A stretch of 64,000 bases of DNA. It comes from Pandoraea oxalativorans. Its GTDB lineage: Bacteria > Pseudomonadota > Gammaproteobacteria > Burkholderiales > Burkholderiaceae. Of this stretch, positions 1-9,199 are shown one piece after another; position 1 is the stretch's first letter; the number at the start of each line of letters is the position of its first letter. The position numbers were made by a program, and so were the translations under genes. The notes beneath the pieces were generated by a model. That model searched no databases. It was not told the origin of the DNA and saw nothing but the letters and a program-made list of their open reading frames with translations. Location of the stretch: the NCBI RefSeq assembly GCF_000972785.3, contig NZ_CP011253.3, positions 5,566,312 through 5,630,311 on the forward strand. Reading direction: 5' to 3'.

Positions 1-729
1 TTCGACCTTCAGGTGCAGCGGGTCGGTGTAGCACTTCTTCACGGCCGCGCGGATTTCGTCCGGGGAGGAGGAAATGTTGATGACGTTGCCGAGCGACTTG
101 CTCATCTTCGCCTTGCCGTCGATGCCCGGCAGACGCCCGATGGGCGGCACGAGCGCCTTTGCTTCGGTGAGGATCTCCCGACCGGCCATGCGATTGAGGC
201 GACGCGCAATTTCGTTCGTCTGCTCGATCATCGGCAACTGGTCTTCGCCCACGGGGACGAGCGTGGCGCGAAACGCGGTGATGTCCGCCGCCTGGCTCAC
301 GGGATACGTGAGGAAGCCGGCCGGAATATCGCGCTCGAAGTTGCGCAGGGAGATTTCCTGCTTCACGGTCGGGTTGCGCTCCAGACGCGCCACCGTGACC
401 AGATTCAGGTAGTAGAACGTGAGTTCGGTCAGTTCGGGCAGCCAGGTCTGCACGCAGATGGTCGTGACGTCCGGGTCAATGCCGACGGCCAGATAGTCGA
501 GCGCCACCTCGGAGACGTTGCGATGGACCTTGTCGCGGCCTTTGCCTTCGTCGTCGGTGTTATCGGTCAGCGCCTGAGCGTCGGCGACCAGAATGAACTG
601 CTTGTACTCGTGCTGATATGCAACACGGTTCTTGAGACTACCGACGTAGTGGCCCAGATGCAGCGGGCCCGTCGGACGGTCACCCGTGAGGATCACCTTG
701 CGATCCGCAGGCGCCTTCGAAACACTCAT
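1..729 (-). CDS. trpS: tryptophanyl-tRNA synthetase, N-terminal part (cut by window edge)
   Basis: Cytoplasmic class I aminoacyl-tRNA synthetase that charges tRNA-Trp. The 243 codons visible on the minus strand start at ATG 729, preceded by a strong GGAGAGGA ribosome site. The class I signature appears near residues 20-27 ([10 protein letters not shown], equivalent to HIGH), and KMSKS is near residue 206 (plus-strand positions about 97-115), followed by SLGN. The C-terminal part lies left of position 1. The gene marks the intact chromosomal border of the damaged island that follows. Family assignment is secure from these motifs. Confidence 0.96.
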   Translation of the reverse strand, partial: MSVSKAPADRKVILTGDRPTGPLHLGHYVGSLKNRVAYQHEYKQFILVADAQALTDNTDDEGKGRDKVHRNVSEVALDYLAVGIDPDVTTICVQTWLPELTELTFYYLNLVTVARLERNPTVKQEISLRNFERDIPAGFLTYPVSQAADITAFRATLVPVGEDQLPMIEQTNEIARRLNRMAGREILTEAKALVPPIGRLPGIDGKAKMSKSLGNVINISSSPDEIRAAVKKCYTDPLHLKVE

Positions 730-1040
730 TTTCCTCTCCGTAATCAAGCGTCGTTTCCGAATGGTAGCGCGTCGGCCCGATGACGGTACAGAAACCCCTC
801 CCGCAACACGTTGACGGCGCGGCCGTCTGAGCAACGCCCACACCATAAAAACCGGGGGCCGACGCCCGAAAACGAACCCAAAATTAGTCTCTTCCAACGA
901 CAGCTGGGCTTAACCAGGCACGTTCGTGAGTACCGAAAGGAGGCGTTCAAATTGAATAGCGGCGTCCGGCGACGGATATCAGAATTCGGCCTCCCGAGTG
1001 TCATTTGCACCGGGAAAACTCACTTAATGGAGAAAACCAG
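730..1040. other. non-coding leader between trpS and the peptide gene
   Basis: I see no convincing gene here. The stretch must hold the divergent promoters of trpS and of the peptide gene at 1041. A weak promoter-like pair (TTGAAT at 952, GATATC at 975) lies about 65 bases upstream of the peptide start but matches the consensus poorly. A GGAG ribosome site at 1029-1032 serves the ATG at 1041. Confidence 0.4.
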
Positions 1041-1130
1041 ATGCAACTCATTCAGATCGAACCGACGTTGTCCAACCAGTCCAATGATGCCTACAACACG
1101 CCGCACACTGCACCGGCCAAGAACAGCTAA
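1041..1130 (+). CDS. 29-residue peptide, candidate precursor of a modified peptide metabolite
   Basis: A short reading frame of 29 codons with a well-placed ribosome site (GGAG, 8 bases before ATG). It begins MQLIQIEPTLSNQSN and ends PHTAPAKNS. It has no cysteine, no signal peptide and no membrane segment; the C-terminal half is rich in Asn, Thr, Pro, Ala and contains one Tyr and one His. It lies directly upstream of a SagB-type dehydrogenase, a carbamoyltransferase and an MFS exporter on the same strand, so it could be a RiPP precursor or a peptide scaffold. I do not recognise the sequence. The alternative is a short leader peptide or a chance frame, although its ribosome site and position argue for translation. 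Confidence 0.55.
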   Translation: MQLIQIEPTLSNQSNDAYNTPHTAPAKNS

Positions 1131-1146
1131 GGACTAGACCTTGCAA

Positions 1147-1168
1147 CGGACGCTGGGCCCGGCGTCCG
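1147..1168 (+). promoter_or_regulatory. hairpin between peptide gene and sagB
   Basis: A perfect 7-base inverted repeat (CGGACGC at 1147-1153, GCGTCCG at 1162-1168) with an 8-base loop and no T-tract. It sits in the 59-base gap between the peptide gene and sagB. Its position would suit an RNA-processing or attenuation hairpin that yields more peptide mRNA than enzyme mRNA; that role is inferred. Confidence 0.4.
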
Positions 1169-1631
1169 GTCTCAGGCTTAGGCATACCAATGACACCCAC
1201 ATTGTTCTTGAAAATTCTAGACGGGCGACTCGTTCTCTGGGACTACCAAAATCACAAGCAGTATCAGGTTGACACTGCACATGTGACGAGACTTCTCGAA
1301 TTGGCTACAGGCTCCGAACGCCGCGACGACGCAATCGATACCGAGATAACCGAGGCAGGCGTGCTATCCAAATCCGACCCTGAGGCATGGGGATGGGACT
1401 GCTTGTCTAGGATGTTCCACGTGGGTACACAGGTACCCAGGAGCGAACAAGTTCCGGGGGCAATTCCATACTTGGGATACATCGAGCACTGCACCTCTGT
1501 AGCCGACAAGATTCCCGACAACGAAGTACTTCGCGGCGGACCGATTACGGCGCTCCCAGCCCCGCGCAACATCACCGGCGCGGATTTGGGTTCAACGTTG
1601 AAGGCACGATACACCTGCCGCGCTTTTCTTA

Positions 1632-2938
1632 GGTTCATTGAGCATTACCGGGGAAGGCGGCGCGGATTTTGAGGAAGAAGTATTCCTGGTCTCGGTAGCC
1701 GTAGGCGCGCCGCTTAATGACCTTGATAGTGTTGTTAATGCCCTCAACGATGCTGGTGTTTAGACGATGTCGGCATCTGGCCAGGATGCCATGCAGATAG
1801 CCTTTCAGACGCTGAGCGAAGGTGTTCAAGGGGGCTATTCCGCTTTGCTCGGCCTGCTCGCACCAGTGGTGCCAGGCTTGTTTTGCCCAGGCAGGTCTTC
1901 GGTAGAACCAGAGCCGCTTGAGTTCGTCCCTCAGGACATAGACCGTCAGCAGCGGCTGGTTGGCTTGCAGCAATTCGTCGAGCCGGACGGCCTGCTGCCG
2001 GTCTAGCTTGTCGCGGTTGCGCAATAACAGCCAGCGGCTCGATTTGATGACCCGGCGCGCGGGACGGTCCTGGCGCAGTTGGTTGGCCTGATCCACGCGC
2101 ACCCGATCAATGACCTCTCGTCCGTACTTGGCCACGACATGGAACAAGTCATAGACGATCTCCGCCCGTGGGCAGTGGGCCTGGATTTCTAACTCGTAGG
2201 CCGTAGTCATGTCGATGGCTACGGCCTTGATGCGTTGGGCGACCCCACGCGGCAATTGCTCGAAGAACGCCCGAGCCGTCTCGCGTGAGCGTCCTGGGCC
2301 GATCCACAGCACCTGCCTGCTGATCGGATCGACGACTACCGTCGCGTACCGATGCCCTTTATGCAGGGCGAACTCGTCCATCGCTAAATACTCGATCCTG
2401 GACCAATCCGGTTCGCGCACTGACGCTCGGAGCCGGGCCTTGTCCAGCGTCTTGACGGTATGCCAACCCAGCTCGAAGAACCTCGCCACCGCCTGCACGT
2501 TGCTCGATTGCAGCAATTGGCTGCAGGCCGCCGCAAGCCGATCCGTCACCCGCTGGTAGCGACCCAGCCAAGTAAGCCGCTCCAGGCGCGGGCCACCGCA
2601 TTGCTCACACAACAAGCGCCGGCGTGGAACATGAAGAACAACCCGGTACTCAAATAACGGCAGATCTCGCACCCGGCGCACCGTGGTCTCATGGACCTGG
2701 CGACATCGTGCGCCGCACTGCTCGCACAGCATCACCTTGGCGGTTGGCTTCAAATAGATCGACAGCGTGCGCCCTGTGCCCTCGGGCCACTCCACGCGTT
2801 CGACGGCATAGCCCTGCCAGCCTCCCAGCGACTCCAGCAGCTTGCGATCCAGCATCTCCACGCACTCCTGATGGCAAATTCCTGCCATCAAGAGTACGAA
2901 AACTTGTCAAATCCCTCCACGCTATTGCGCGATGAACC
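1632..2938 (-). mobile_element. ISL3-family insertion sequence, 1307 bases
   Basis: The ends are imperfect inverted repeats: GGTTCATTGAGCATTACCGG on the left and, read on the minus strand, GGTTCATCGCGCAATAGCGT on the right. They are bounded by the 8-base duplication TTTTCTTA. The element carries one transposase gene on the minus strand whose stop codon lies inside the left terminal repeat. It appears complete, and excision would reconstitute the sagB reading frame. Confidence 0.92.
1635..2855 (-). CDS. ISL3-family transposase
   Basis: About 406 residues from ATG 2855 (MLDRKLLESLGG); a longer frame from 2891 is possible but less likely. N-terminal cysteine pairs of the zinc-finger type (CEQCGARC near residue 40, CEQCGG near residue 75) precede the DDE transposase core (MDEFALHKGHRYATVVVD, AVAIDMTTAYE) and the family's C-terminal block ending FFLKIRAAFPGNAQ. 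Length and layout fit an intact ISL3 transposase, so the element may be active. Confidence 0.93.
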   Translation of the reverse strand: MLDRKLLESLGGWQGYAVERVEWPEGTGRTLSIYLKPTAKVMLCEQCGARCRQVHETTVRRVRDLPLFEYRVVLHVPRRRLLCEQCGGPRLERLTWLGRYQRVTDRLAAACSQLLQSSNVQAVARFFELGWHTVKTLDKARLRASVREPDWSRIEYLAMDEFALHKGHRYATVVVDPISRQVLWIGPGRSRETARAFFEQLPRGVAQRIKAVAIDMTTAYELEIQAHCPRAEIVYDLFHVVAKYGREVIDRVRVDQANQLRQDRPARRVIKSSRWLLLRNRDKLDRQQAVRLDELLQANQPLLTVYVLRDELKRLWFYRRPAWAKQAWHHWCEQAEQSGIAPLNTFAQRLKGYLHGILARCRHRLNTSIVEGINNTIKVIKRRAYGYRDQEYFFLKIRAAFPGNAQ

Positions 2939-3493
2939 TTTTCTTAACCGTCCCGTATCTCTTCAAGATGTGGCAGATACGCTGTGGACGACATTCGGCG
3001 CGGTCCATGGAAGCTCACGCACGGACCTGTCCCAGTTAGGAATGCGCTCCGTCGGCTATCGGCGCACCTCGCCTTCGGGCGGATCCATGCAGCCCAGCGA
3101 ACCATTTCTCGTCGCGCTCAACGTTTCCGGGCTTTCACCTGGCGTATACCACTATCGATCAATTCGCCACGAACTCTCCTACGTCGGAGATGCGCCGAGT
3201 GACGATACGGTTTGCCGATTGCTCTGCGGTCAAACGGTTGCAAAAGAGCTAGCGTATGGGGTGTTCGTGACCTCTCGCTTTGACAAGCTATGGTGGAAAT
3301 ATCCCCACTCACGCGCTTACCGTGTCGCCCTAATGGACGTGGGGTGCCTAGCGCAAACTTTTCAATTGGTGTCGACGGCACTGGGCATCCAATCATGGGC
3401 CACCGGCTACTTTATCGATACTGACGTGGTAATGCCCCCTGAAATCCACCGCTAGGAGAAGTAGAATTTTCTCGTTAAGAGGGAGTTCTGCAG

Positions 3494-3760
3494 ATGAAGA
3501 AGTCGAGATTCACGGACAGCCAGATACTGGAGGCGCTCAAGCGCGCGGAGGCTGGGCTGGCGGTGCCGGAGCTGTGCCGAGAACTGGGCATCAGTTCGGC
3601 AACGTTTTATAAGTGGCGCTCGAAGTACGGCGGCATGGACGCGTCGATGATGTCGCGCATGAAGGAGCTGGAGGCGGAGAATACCCGGCTTCGCAAGATG
3701 TACATCGAGGAGAAGCTCAAGGCTGAGATTGCCTCGGAGGCCCTGCAAAAAAAGTTCTGA
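3494..3760 (+). CDS. IS3-family transposase OrfA
   Basis: 88 residues with a helix-turn-helix ([36 protein letters not shown]) and a leucine-zipper-like C-terminal helix. The 3' end contains the slippery string A AAA AAG (A7G at 3747-3754), in the frame needed for -1 slippage, six bases before the stop codon. Slippage would fuse OrfA to OrfB, the normal way this family makes active transposase. Confidence 0.92.
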   Translation: MKKSRFTDSQILEALKRAEAGLAVPELCRELGISSATFYKWRSKYGGMDASMMSRMKELEAENTRLRKMYIEEKLKAEIASEALQKKF

Positions 3761-3780
3761 AGCCATCTCGTCGGCGCGAG

Positions 3781-4581
3781 ATGGCAAAGCAAGTTGTGCA
3801 ACAGCGGCGCGTGTCAATTCGTGTGGCGTGCGCGGTGCTCGGCATCAGCGAGTCGTGCTACCGGTACGCGGCGAAGTTGAACACGGAGAACGAAGAGATT
3901 GCCGACTGGCTACTGCGTATTACGGGCTGCCATCGCAACTGGGGTTTTCTGCTGTGCTACTTCTACCTGCGTAATGTGAAGGGATTCGGCTGGAACCACA
4001 AGCGCATTTACCGGATTTACCGGGAGCTGGAGCTGAACCTGCGCATCAAGCCGAAAAAGCGGCTGGTGCGCGAAACGCCGCAGCCGCTATCGGTACCGGA
4101 GGCCATCAATGAAGTGTGGTCGATGGACTTCATGCATGACCAACTGGTTGACGGGCGCAGTATCCGGACGCTGAACGTGATTGATGATTTCAACCGCGAG
4201 GCGCTGGGCATCGAGGTGGATTTCTCGTTGCCATCCGAGCGGGTGATTCGCACGCTGAAGCAGCATATGGAATGGCGAGGCAAGCCGAAGGTCATCCGGT
4301 GCGACAACGGCCCGGAATATTTGAGTGCGGCCATCGTGACATGGACGCAGAAGCAAGGCATCCGGCTGGAATACATCGAGCCGGGCAAGCCGCAGCAGAA
4401 TGCGTATATCGAACGGTTCAACCGGACTGCGCGATACGAATGGCTGTCGCAGTACCTGTGGGAGGACCTGGAGCAGGTTCGCGAAGCGGCGGCCGACTGG
4501 ATGTGGATTTACAATCACGAGCGCCCGAATATGGCATTGGGCGGTTTTACCCCGAAGCAGCGGCTTGCCATGGTCGCTTAG
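3781..4581 (+). CDS. IS3-family transposase OrfB (integrase domain)
   Basis: 266 residues from ATG 3781; in the fused product it is entered by -1 frameshift at the A7G string near 3750. The rve integrase core is complete: first Asp in VWSMDFMHD, second in [10 protein letters not shown], catalytic Glu in NAYIERFNR, followed by [17 protein letters not shown]. Nothing is missing, so the element could supply active transposase. Confidence 0.93.
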   Translation: MAKQVVQQRRVSIRVACAVLGISESCYRYAAKLNTENEEIADWLLRITGCHRNWGFLLCYFYLRNVKGFGWNHKRIYRIYRELELNLRIKPKKRLVRETPQPLSVPEAINEVWSMDFMHDQLVDGRSIRTLNVIDDFNREALGIEVDFSLPSERVIRTLKQHMEWRGKPKVIRCDNGPEYLSAAIVTWTQKQGIRLEYIEPGKPQQNAYIERFNRTARYEWLSQYLWEDLEQVREAAADWMWIYNHERPNMALGGFTPKQRLAMVA

Positions 4582-5899
4582 TTTCTACTTCTGCTGACCG
4601 TGGAAAACGGGGGCATTACCGCACATTATGTGCGCATACGCCCTTTCACCTTTTCCTCAAGGAACCGCGTGTTATGCGTTGGTGTGGGAGGGTCATATCG
4701 GTCGGTTCTATCACATGGATGAAGCACTGAATATTCAGCTGCTACGCGATGTCATGTGGGGGCCAGGAATTCGATACGCGTTCGCTTACGGCCTCATGGA
4801 CCCGTCCTTCAAACTACAGCCCGGCGCGGTGAGACTGTCCGACGCAGGAAAACTAATGGCACTGGCGGCCTACTGCGATCACATCAACCCGACCCCGGAA
4901 GAGCAGCAGTTGGTCGATATGTTGCTATCGCACCCAAATGAGATCCCCAAGTTTGGAAAAACCGATTTTCAGGAATTCTCGCAGCACAATTGCGGAGTGA
5001 CGTCGAATGCAGGAAAGCGATTGGCGCGCCTTATTTCCGATGCAATCTACAAGCACTTCGAATCTGCAATACGCGACTGTGTAATACAACGCGCACCTTT
5101 GCTGATTTCTGGCGGATGCGGCCTGAACTGCGAATGGAATTCCGCCTTAGAAGATACCGGAATGTTCTCGGACGTCTTTGCTCCTCCGTGTGCGAACGAT
5201 AGCGGTTCCGCCATCGGCACTGCTGCAGACGCACAGTTTCATTTGACTGGTTCAGCCAAGCTAAAGTGGTCTGTATATTCTGGTCCCGCCTTCGTTCTGG
5301 ACGAACTAGAACATGCGGACTTCCATCTGACTCCCGCTACCTCATGTGAGATAGCCAAACAGCTTCATGCCGGCGCGATCCTCGGCTGGGCAAACGGAAA
5401 CGCGGAGATCGGACCACGCGCACTGGGAAATCGCTCAATTCTCGCTAGCCCATTGAATCGGGGCACGCTCGAGAGAATTAATCGACTGAAGCGACGTGAA
5501 GGATTCCGGCCAATTGCTCCCATTTGCCGAGAGGAAGAGGTCTCCGAGCACTTCCTTCCTGCTACCCCTAGTCCTTATATGCTCCACTTCCGGCGCGTAT
5601 TGAGTACTCACCTGCCCGCAGTCACCCACGTCGATGGCTCAGCCCGGGTTCAAACGCTATCTAAAGAACAAAATCCTGCGCTTCACGAGGTTCTTTCCAA
5701 ATTTCGCAAACTGTCGGGGTTCGGTGTCCTTTGCAATACGTCGCTGAATTTCAACGGAACAGGATTCATTAACAGAGCGTCGGATCTAGCTCGCTTTGCT
5801 TTGGACGTCGGGTTTGTCACGGATCGGCGTAATGACGCCGGGGATGATCGCCGTAATGGCGCCAGTTTGAAGTGAGGTAAAACGCGGATTCGAACGGAC

Positions 5900-6688
5900 T
5901 CAAGAATGCGGTTTTTTTGTTGATTTCGCAAGCCGCGTCTGATCGAGGTCAGGCATTGGCCTAGGCGTTCGAAAGCTGTCACCATCGAGCACGATACGAT
6001 AGGCGCCGTGTCGCAGGCGATCGAGTGTGGCGGCGCCGAGGATGCGGTTGCCGGCAAACGCATCGCCCCATTCGCTGAAGTCGAGGTTACTGGTCAGGAT
6101 CGTCGCAGCAGTCTCGTACCTTTCCGCGATCAGGTCGTGGAAGTCTTCATCTTGCGGCGAGCGCAGCGGCTTGAGCGCGAAGTCGTCGACGATGAGAACT
6201 GGTACGCTGACAAGCTGTTTCAGTTTGCGCTCATAGGTACCGGTCGCGCGCGCTGCCTGCAGACTGTTCAATAGCCTGGTCTGCGTGGCGAACACGACAT
6301 CGCGTCCTTGCCGGGCGGCGCAATTGCCCAGTGCCTGGGCCAGGTGTGACTTGCCAGTACCTGTTGGCCCGGCAATGAGAATCGCGACCTTCTCATCGAT
6401 ATAACGGCCGGTAGCAAGGTCGTGAATATGGGTCCGATTCAGGTTTGGCAGCCGGTCGAAGTCGAACGTTTCAAGGGTCTTGCCCATTGCGAAGCCAGCG
6501 CGGGCCAAGCGGGTGCGCAGCTTCTTCTGGTCGCGCCGGGCGACTTCGTCATGCAGCAGCATGGCGAGGAACTCCGTATACGCGAGCTGGCCGTCAATGG
6601 CCTGCCGGTTGCGCTGCTCAAGAGAATCGAGCACGCCGGACAGGCGCAACTGCTTGAGGGCTGTGTTCAGTTCAGGACTGGGGTTCAT
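5900..6688 (-). CDS. istB: IS21-family helper ATPase IstB
   Basis: 262 residues. AAA+ ATPase that assists IstA in target capture. Walker A is AGPTGTGKSHLAQALG (about residue 105), Walker B is VPVLIVDDFALKPL, and the sensor region TILTSNLDFSEW follows. It is downstream of istA with a 6-base gap, the standard IS21 arrangement. Confidence 0.95.
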   Translation of the reverse strand: MNPSPELNTALKQLRLSGVLDSLEQRNRQAIDGQLAYTEFLAMLLHDEVARRDQKKLRTRLARAGFAMGKTLETFDFDRLPNLNRTHIHDLATGRYIDEKVAILIAGPTGTGKSHLAQALGNCAARQGRDVVFATQTRLLNSLQAARATGTYERKLKQLVSVPVLIVDDFALKPLRSPQDEDFHDLIAERYETAATILTSNLDFSEWGDAFAGNRILGAATLDRLRHGAYRIVLDGDSFRTPRPMPDLDQTRLAKSTKKPHS

Positions 6689-6694
6689 GGGTGT

Positions 6695-8233
6695 TTAGTG
6701 GATCAGCAGGGATTGGAGATTGCGACCGAAGCGGCCGCCGTTGACGTAGGTATCGGTGAGCGTTTGCGGGGACGCTGCGATGGGCTCGCTTTCCAGACCT
6801 TTGTCCAGAATCGTCTTGACCGTTCGCCATCTGGGACTAGCATGGGCCAACGCCCGTTCGCATGCGGCATCCAGCCGCGCGTCACCCACCTTGCCACGAA
6901 GTCGGACAATCCCCTGCGCACCGCGCAGGTTGACAAGCACCTCATCGTTGAAGAGCGTCAGAATCAGCGCGTGGCAGGCAGGACCGATTTCTTTGGCCCG
7001 CGCCAGACACCATTGCGGATCGTGTTCGAGCCACGCCTGCGCTGCCGGGGGCTGATGATCGCGGACGGTAGAGCGTGCGCCTGGCTTGCGCAGCCGGGGA
7101 TGGGTGGCCACGAGTTCGTGCTGATGGAACAGCTGCACGACCGTGTCTGTCGCCTTCACCCACAGCGTCTTGCCGACCAGGGCGAACGGCACCGAGTAAA
7201 GCGCCTTGTGATGCTGGATGTGAGCGTCACGATGAACGGTCACCGTGGACCATGCGGCGAGCACGGGCGGTACATCGGGCAGCGCCGTCAATAGCGGCTT
7301 CTCGATGGCGAAGCGCGCCAGCGGCTGTTCGCGTGTCGTGCCGTGCTCACGAACGCTGGCTTCCTGCATGATCCATTTGCGCAGTTGCCGATTGGCATCC
7401 GGCAGATCACGAAACGCGCGCAGCGGCATGAAGGACTTCTTGACGTATTTGACTCCCGATTCAACGACGCCCTTCTTCTGCGGGTCGTGCGGGGGACAGG
7501 CATCGATCCTGAAGCCATATCCTTCAGCGAGGCCCGCGTAGGAACGCTGGACCTCGGGGTCGTACGTGCATGCCCTGATGATCGCGCACTTCGCGTTGTC
7601 GATAATGATTCGCCCGGGACAGCCGCCGAACCACTCGAAGGCGCGCCGGTGACAGGCCAGCCACGTCTCGACGGTCTGATCGAACACGAGTTCGACATAC
7701 TGATGACGCGACCAGCATAGCGTCATGACGAAGAACCACGTCTTGAGCGTGCGACCTGATTCGTGGATGAGCGCGGGACCGGCGCCGAAATCAACCTGCG
7801 CGGCATCGGCCGGCGGGAAGTCCAGAATCGTCGTCGCGGTGACACTGCGTTCGGCCTCCAGATGCTTGAGGAAGCGACGCACAGCCGAGTAGCTGCCGGT
7901 GTAGCCATGGTTACGTTTGAGTGCACTGTGAATCGTCGTGCCCTGCACGTCAGCTCCGAACCAGTTGCTGATCTGCTCGCGAAAGGGCTCGAGCGTCGAC
8001 ACGCAGGTGCTGGGCAGGTGTGGCGTGCGGCCGAACTGGCCGGCGATCACGCTGTCTTGCGGCAGCGGCCGCGACGGATCGAGCCAGCCGAGCTCTTGCG
8101 CGGTGCGCCTTACGGCGGTGAGCTTCTTGCGGCCCATAAGCCCGGCGCGCGCTATGTCGCGGTCGGAATCGCCTTGCCGCATGCGGACAAGGACTTGGCG
8201 GTACTCAAACAATTCGAACCTCCGGTTGGCCAT
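6695..8233 (-). CDS. istA: IS21-family transposase IstA
   Basis: 512 residues from ATG 8233 (MANRRFELFEYRQVLVRM). The N-terminal helix-turn-helix (DSDRDIARAGLMGRKKLTAVRR) is followed by the rve catalytic core (VDFGAGPALIHESGR, ...IIIDNAKCAI..., GVVESGVKYVKKSFMPLR) and a C-terminal beta domain typical of the family. A longer frame upstream to 8329 would run into the terminal repeats and is rejected. It appears intact. Confidence 0.94.
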   Translation of the reverse strand: MANRRFELFEYRQVLVRMRQGDSDRDIARAGLMGRKKLTAVRRTAQELGWLDPSRPLPQDSVIAGQFGRTPHLPSTCVSTLEPFREQISNWFGADVQGTTIHSALKRNHGYTGSYSAVRRFLKHLEAERSVTATTILDFPPADAAQVDFGAGPALIHESGRTLKTWFFVMTLCWSRHQYVELVFDQTVETWLACHRRAFEWFGGCPGRIIIDNAKCAIIRACTYDPEVQRSYAGLAEGYGFRIDACPPHDPQKKGVVESGVKYVKKSFMPLRAFRDLPDANRQLRKWIMQEASVREHGTTREQPLARFAIEKPLLTALPDVPPVLAAWSTVTVHRDAHIQHHKALYSVPFALVGKTLWVKATDTVVQLFHQHELVATHPRLRKPGARSTVRDHQPPAAQAWLEHDPQWCLARAKEIGPACHALILTLFNDEVLVNLRGAQGIVRLRGKVGDARLDAACERALAHASPRWRTVKTILDKGLESEPIAASPQTLTDTYVNGGRFGRNLQSLLIH

Positions 8234-9199
8234 GGGCGCTCCGCTCAGAAAAGAGCGAAGCGTACCCAGTTGGGAAAGTTCGAACCGCGTTTCACTGCAC
8301 GACGCAGGTGGCGCCAATACGCCGATCATTACGTGGCACCATTACGGCGATCCTCGACTGGCGCCTTTACGCCGATCCTGCGCTGGCGCCTATGCGCCGA
8401 TCATCAATTGGCTCCTATACGGCGATCCGTGACAGGGTTAGACGGCTTCGTCATCGGAGGAAGCCTTTACATGCGTAAGCAGGGTGCAACATTGACACCT
8501 CGAGATCAGCCTTGAAACATACCTTTCGCGCACAAAGCTATTCGCGTCTGCTGGCGTCCCGCGCGGTTGGAGCTTCGATCCTATGGATAGACTTCACATT
8601 GATTTTCGAGAGTCTCGCATTTCGCTGGGATGCCGACGCTGTAGTCATTGGACTAGCCATGACGTTTTACGGAGTTCCTGGCGTTCTCGCTGGCCCATGG
8701 ATCGGTGCCTTCGTTGACCGTCGTTGTCCCTGGGTCATGCTTCGTTGGAGCTACGTCATTCGCGCGGTCGCCGCGATAGCCCTTTTGCTCGCACCTACAC
8801 TTCAGCTATTCCTGATTTGTGTGGCAATGAAAGGACTGGCCAATTTGATTCCTGGCCCAGCCGAGCAGCAATTGTTTCGCCGCCTGCTTTCCAATGACGC
8901 GCTTGCCGGAAACACAAGCAAAGTTACCTTGATCGACCAGATGGCCAAGCTCGTCGCGCCACTCATCGCCGCGATGCTAGCGGCATGGCATTTGCCAGGA
9001 TTCGCAGTGTCTGCCGCACTTGGACTTGCGGGTGTCGTTCTACTTCCTGGACGCGAAGTGTCCACGAAGCACGTCAGAGCCAACGTCCACAGACGTCCTG
9101 TATGGGCAGTGTTCCATGCCGTACTGCGGGACCACCCCCTACTACGACGTGTATTCACCGTGAACCGCCCCGGATTTTGTGGAGATACCGTCTTGCCCG

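Larger units (their letters stand above)
1624..2946. repeat. 8-base target duplication of the ISL3 element (TTTTCTTA)
   Basis: TTTTCTTA occurs at 1624-1631 and again at 2939-2946, immediately outside the element. Eight bases is the usual duplication length for the ISL3 family, so this marks a simple, complete insertion with unrearranged ends. Confidence 0.9.
1190..3432 (+). pseudogene. SagB-type FMN dehydrogenase, split by ISL3 and truncated by IS3
   Basis: The SagB/nitroreductase family contains FMN oxidoreductases best known for oxidising azolines to azoles in peptide natural products; members also occur in other peptide-modifying clusters. The gene lies in two pieces, 1190-1631 and 2947-3432. 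Removing the ISL3 element plus one copy of the 8-base duplication joins them in frame as TCRAFLNRPVSLQDVADTLW, a typical entry to the nitroreductase domain (R-x-C/S-R-x-F...PxSL..). Later landmarks are GGSMQPSEPFLVALNV, GVYHY and LDVG-like ALMDVGCLAQTFQLVSTALG. The 309 remaining codons stop at IS3 just after the ALGIQSWATGYFID segment, so the last few tens of residues are missing. No YcaO cyclodehydratase is present. The gene is non-functional as it stands. Confidence 0.82.
3428..4620 (+). mobile_element. IS3-family insertion sequence without target duplication
   Basis: About 1.19 kb with matching ends: GGTAATGCCCCCTGAAATCC on the left and, on the minus strand, GGTAATGCCCCCGTTTTCC on the right; both continue to a shared GCAGAAGTAGAA-like block. 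The exact outer boundary is uncertain by about five bases because the family usually starts with TG. Whichever boundary is used, the flanks (GACGT/TGACG left, CACAT right) do not match, so no target duplication is visible. The left flank is sagB and the right flank is the middle of a carbamoyltransferase, implying deletion between two former copies or an adjacent deletion. Confidence 0.85.
5815..8434 (-). mobile_element. IS21-family insertion sequence, 2620 bases
   Basis: The ends are TGTCACGGATCGGCGTA on the left and, on the minus strand, TGTCACGGATCGCCGTA on the right. Inside the right end (about 8306-8434) a motif like GGCGCC..TACGCCGATC recurs about five times, and two to three copies lie inside the left end; such arrays are the usual transposase binding sites. 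istA and istB are both intact on the minus strand. Confidence 0.93.
5810..8439. repeat. 5-base target duplication of the IS21 element (GGGTT)
   Basis: GGGTT is found at 5810-5814 and 8435-8439, flanking the TGTCACGG ends of the element. Duplications of 4-8 bases are usual for IS21, and dropping one copy restores the carbamoyltransferase frame. Confidence 0.88.
4619..8515 (+). pseudogene. carbamoyltransferase, 5' end deleted and 3' end split by IS21
   Basis: NodU/CmcH/TobZ-like O-carbamoyltransferase, which moves a carbamoyl group from carbamoyl phosphate through an ATP-dependent step onto a hydroxyl of a natural product. Pieces 4619-5814 and 8440-8515 join in frame after removing IS21 and one GGGTT copy: the tail becomes ALDVGLDGFVIGGSLYMRK and stops at 8515. 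Family landmarks are ACYALVWEGHIGRFY, LLISGGCGLNCEWNS (Kae1-like nucleotide site), ANGNAEIGPRALGNRSILASP, REGFRPIAPICREE and FGVLCNTSLNFNGTG. The first 100-150 residues are gone, with IS3 at the break. The stop (TGA 8513-8515) overlaps the TTG start of the exporter gene. The base composition is clearly less G+C-rich than that of chromosomal neighbours. Confidence 0.85.

Noticed and set aside
5810..5875. Carbamoyltransferase ending naturally at 5875
   Set aside because: The last 20 residues are read from the IS21 end (VTDRRNDAGDDRRNGASLK); the true 3' end resumes at 8440.
8306..8434. Possible CRISPR-like repeat array
   Set aside because: The recurring TACGCCGATC motif lies in the IS21 terminal region and is best explained as transposase binding sites.
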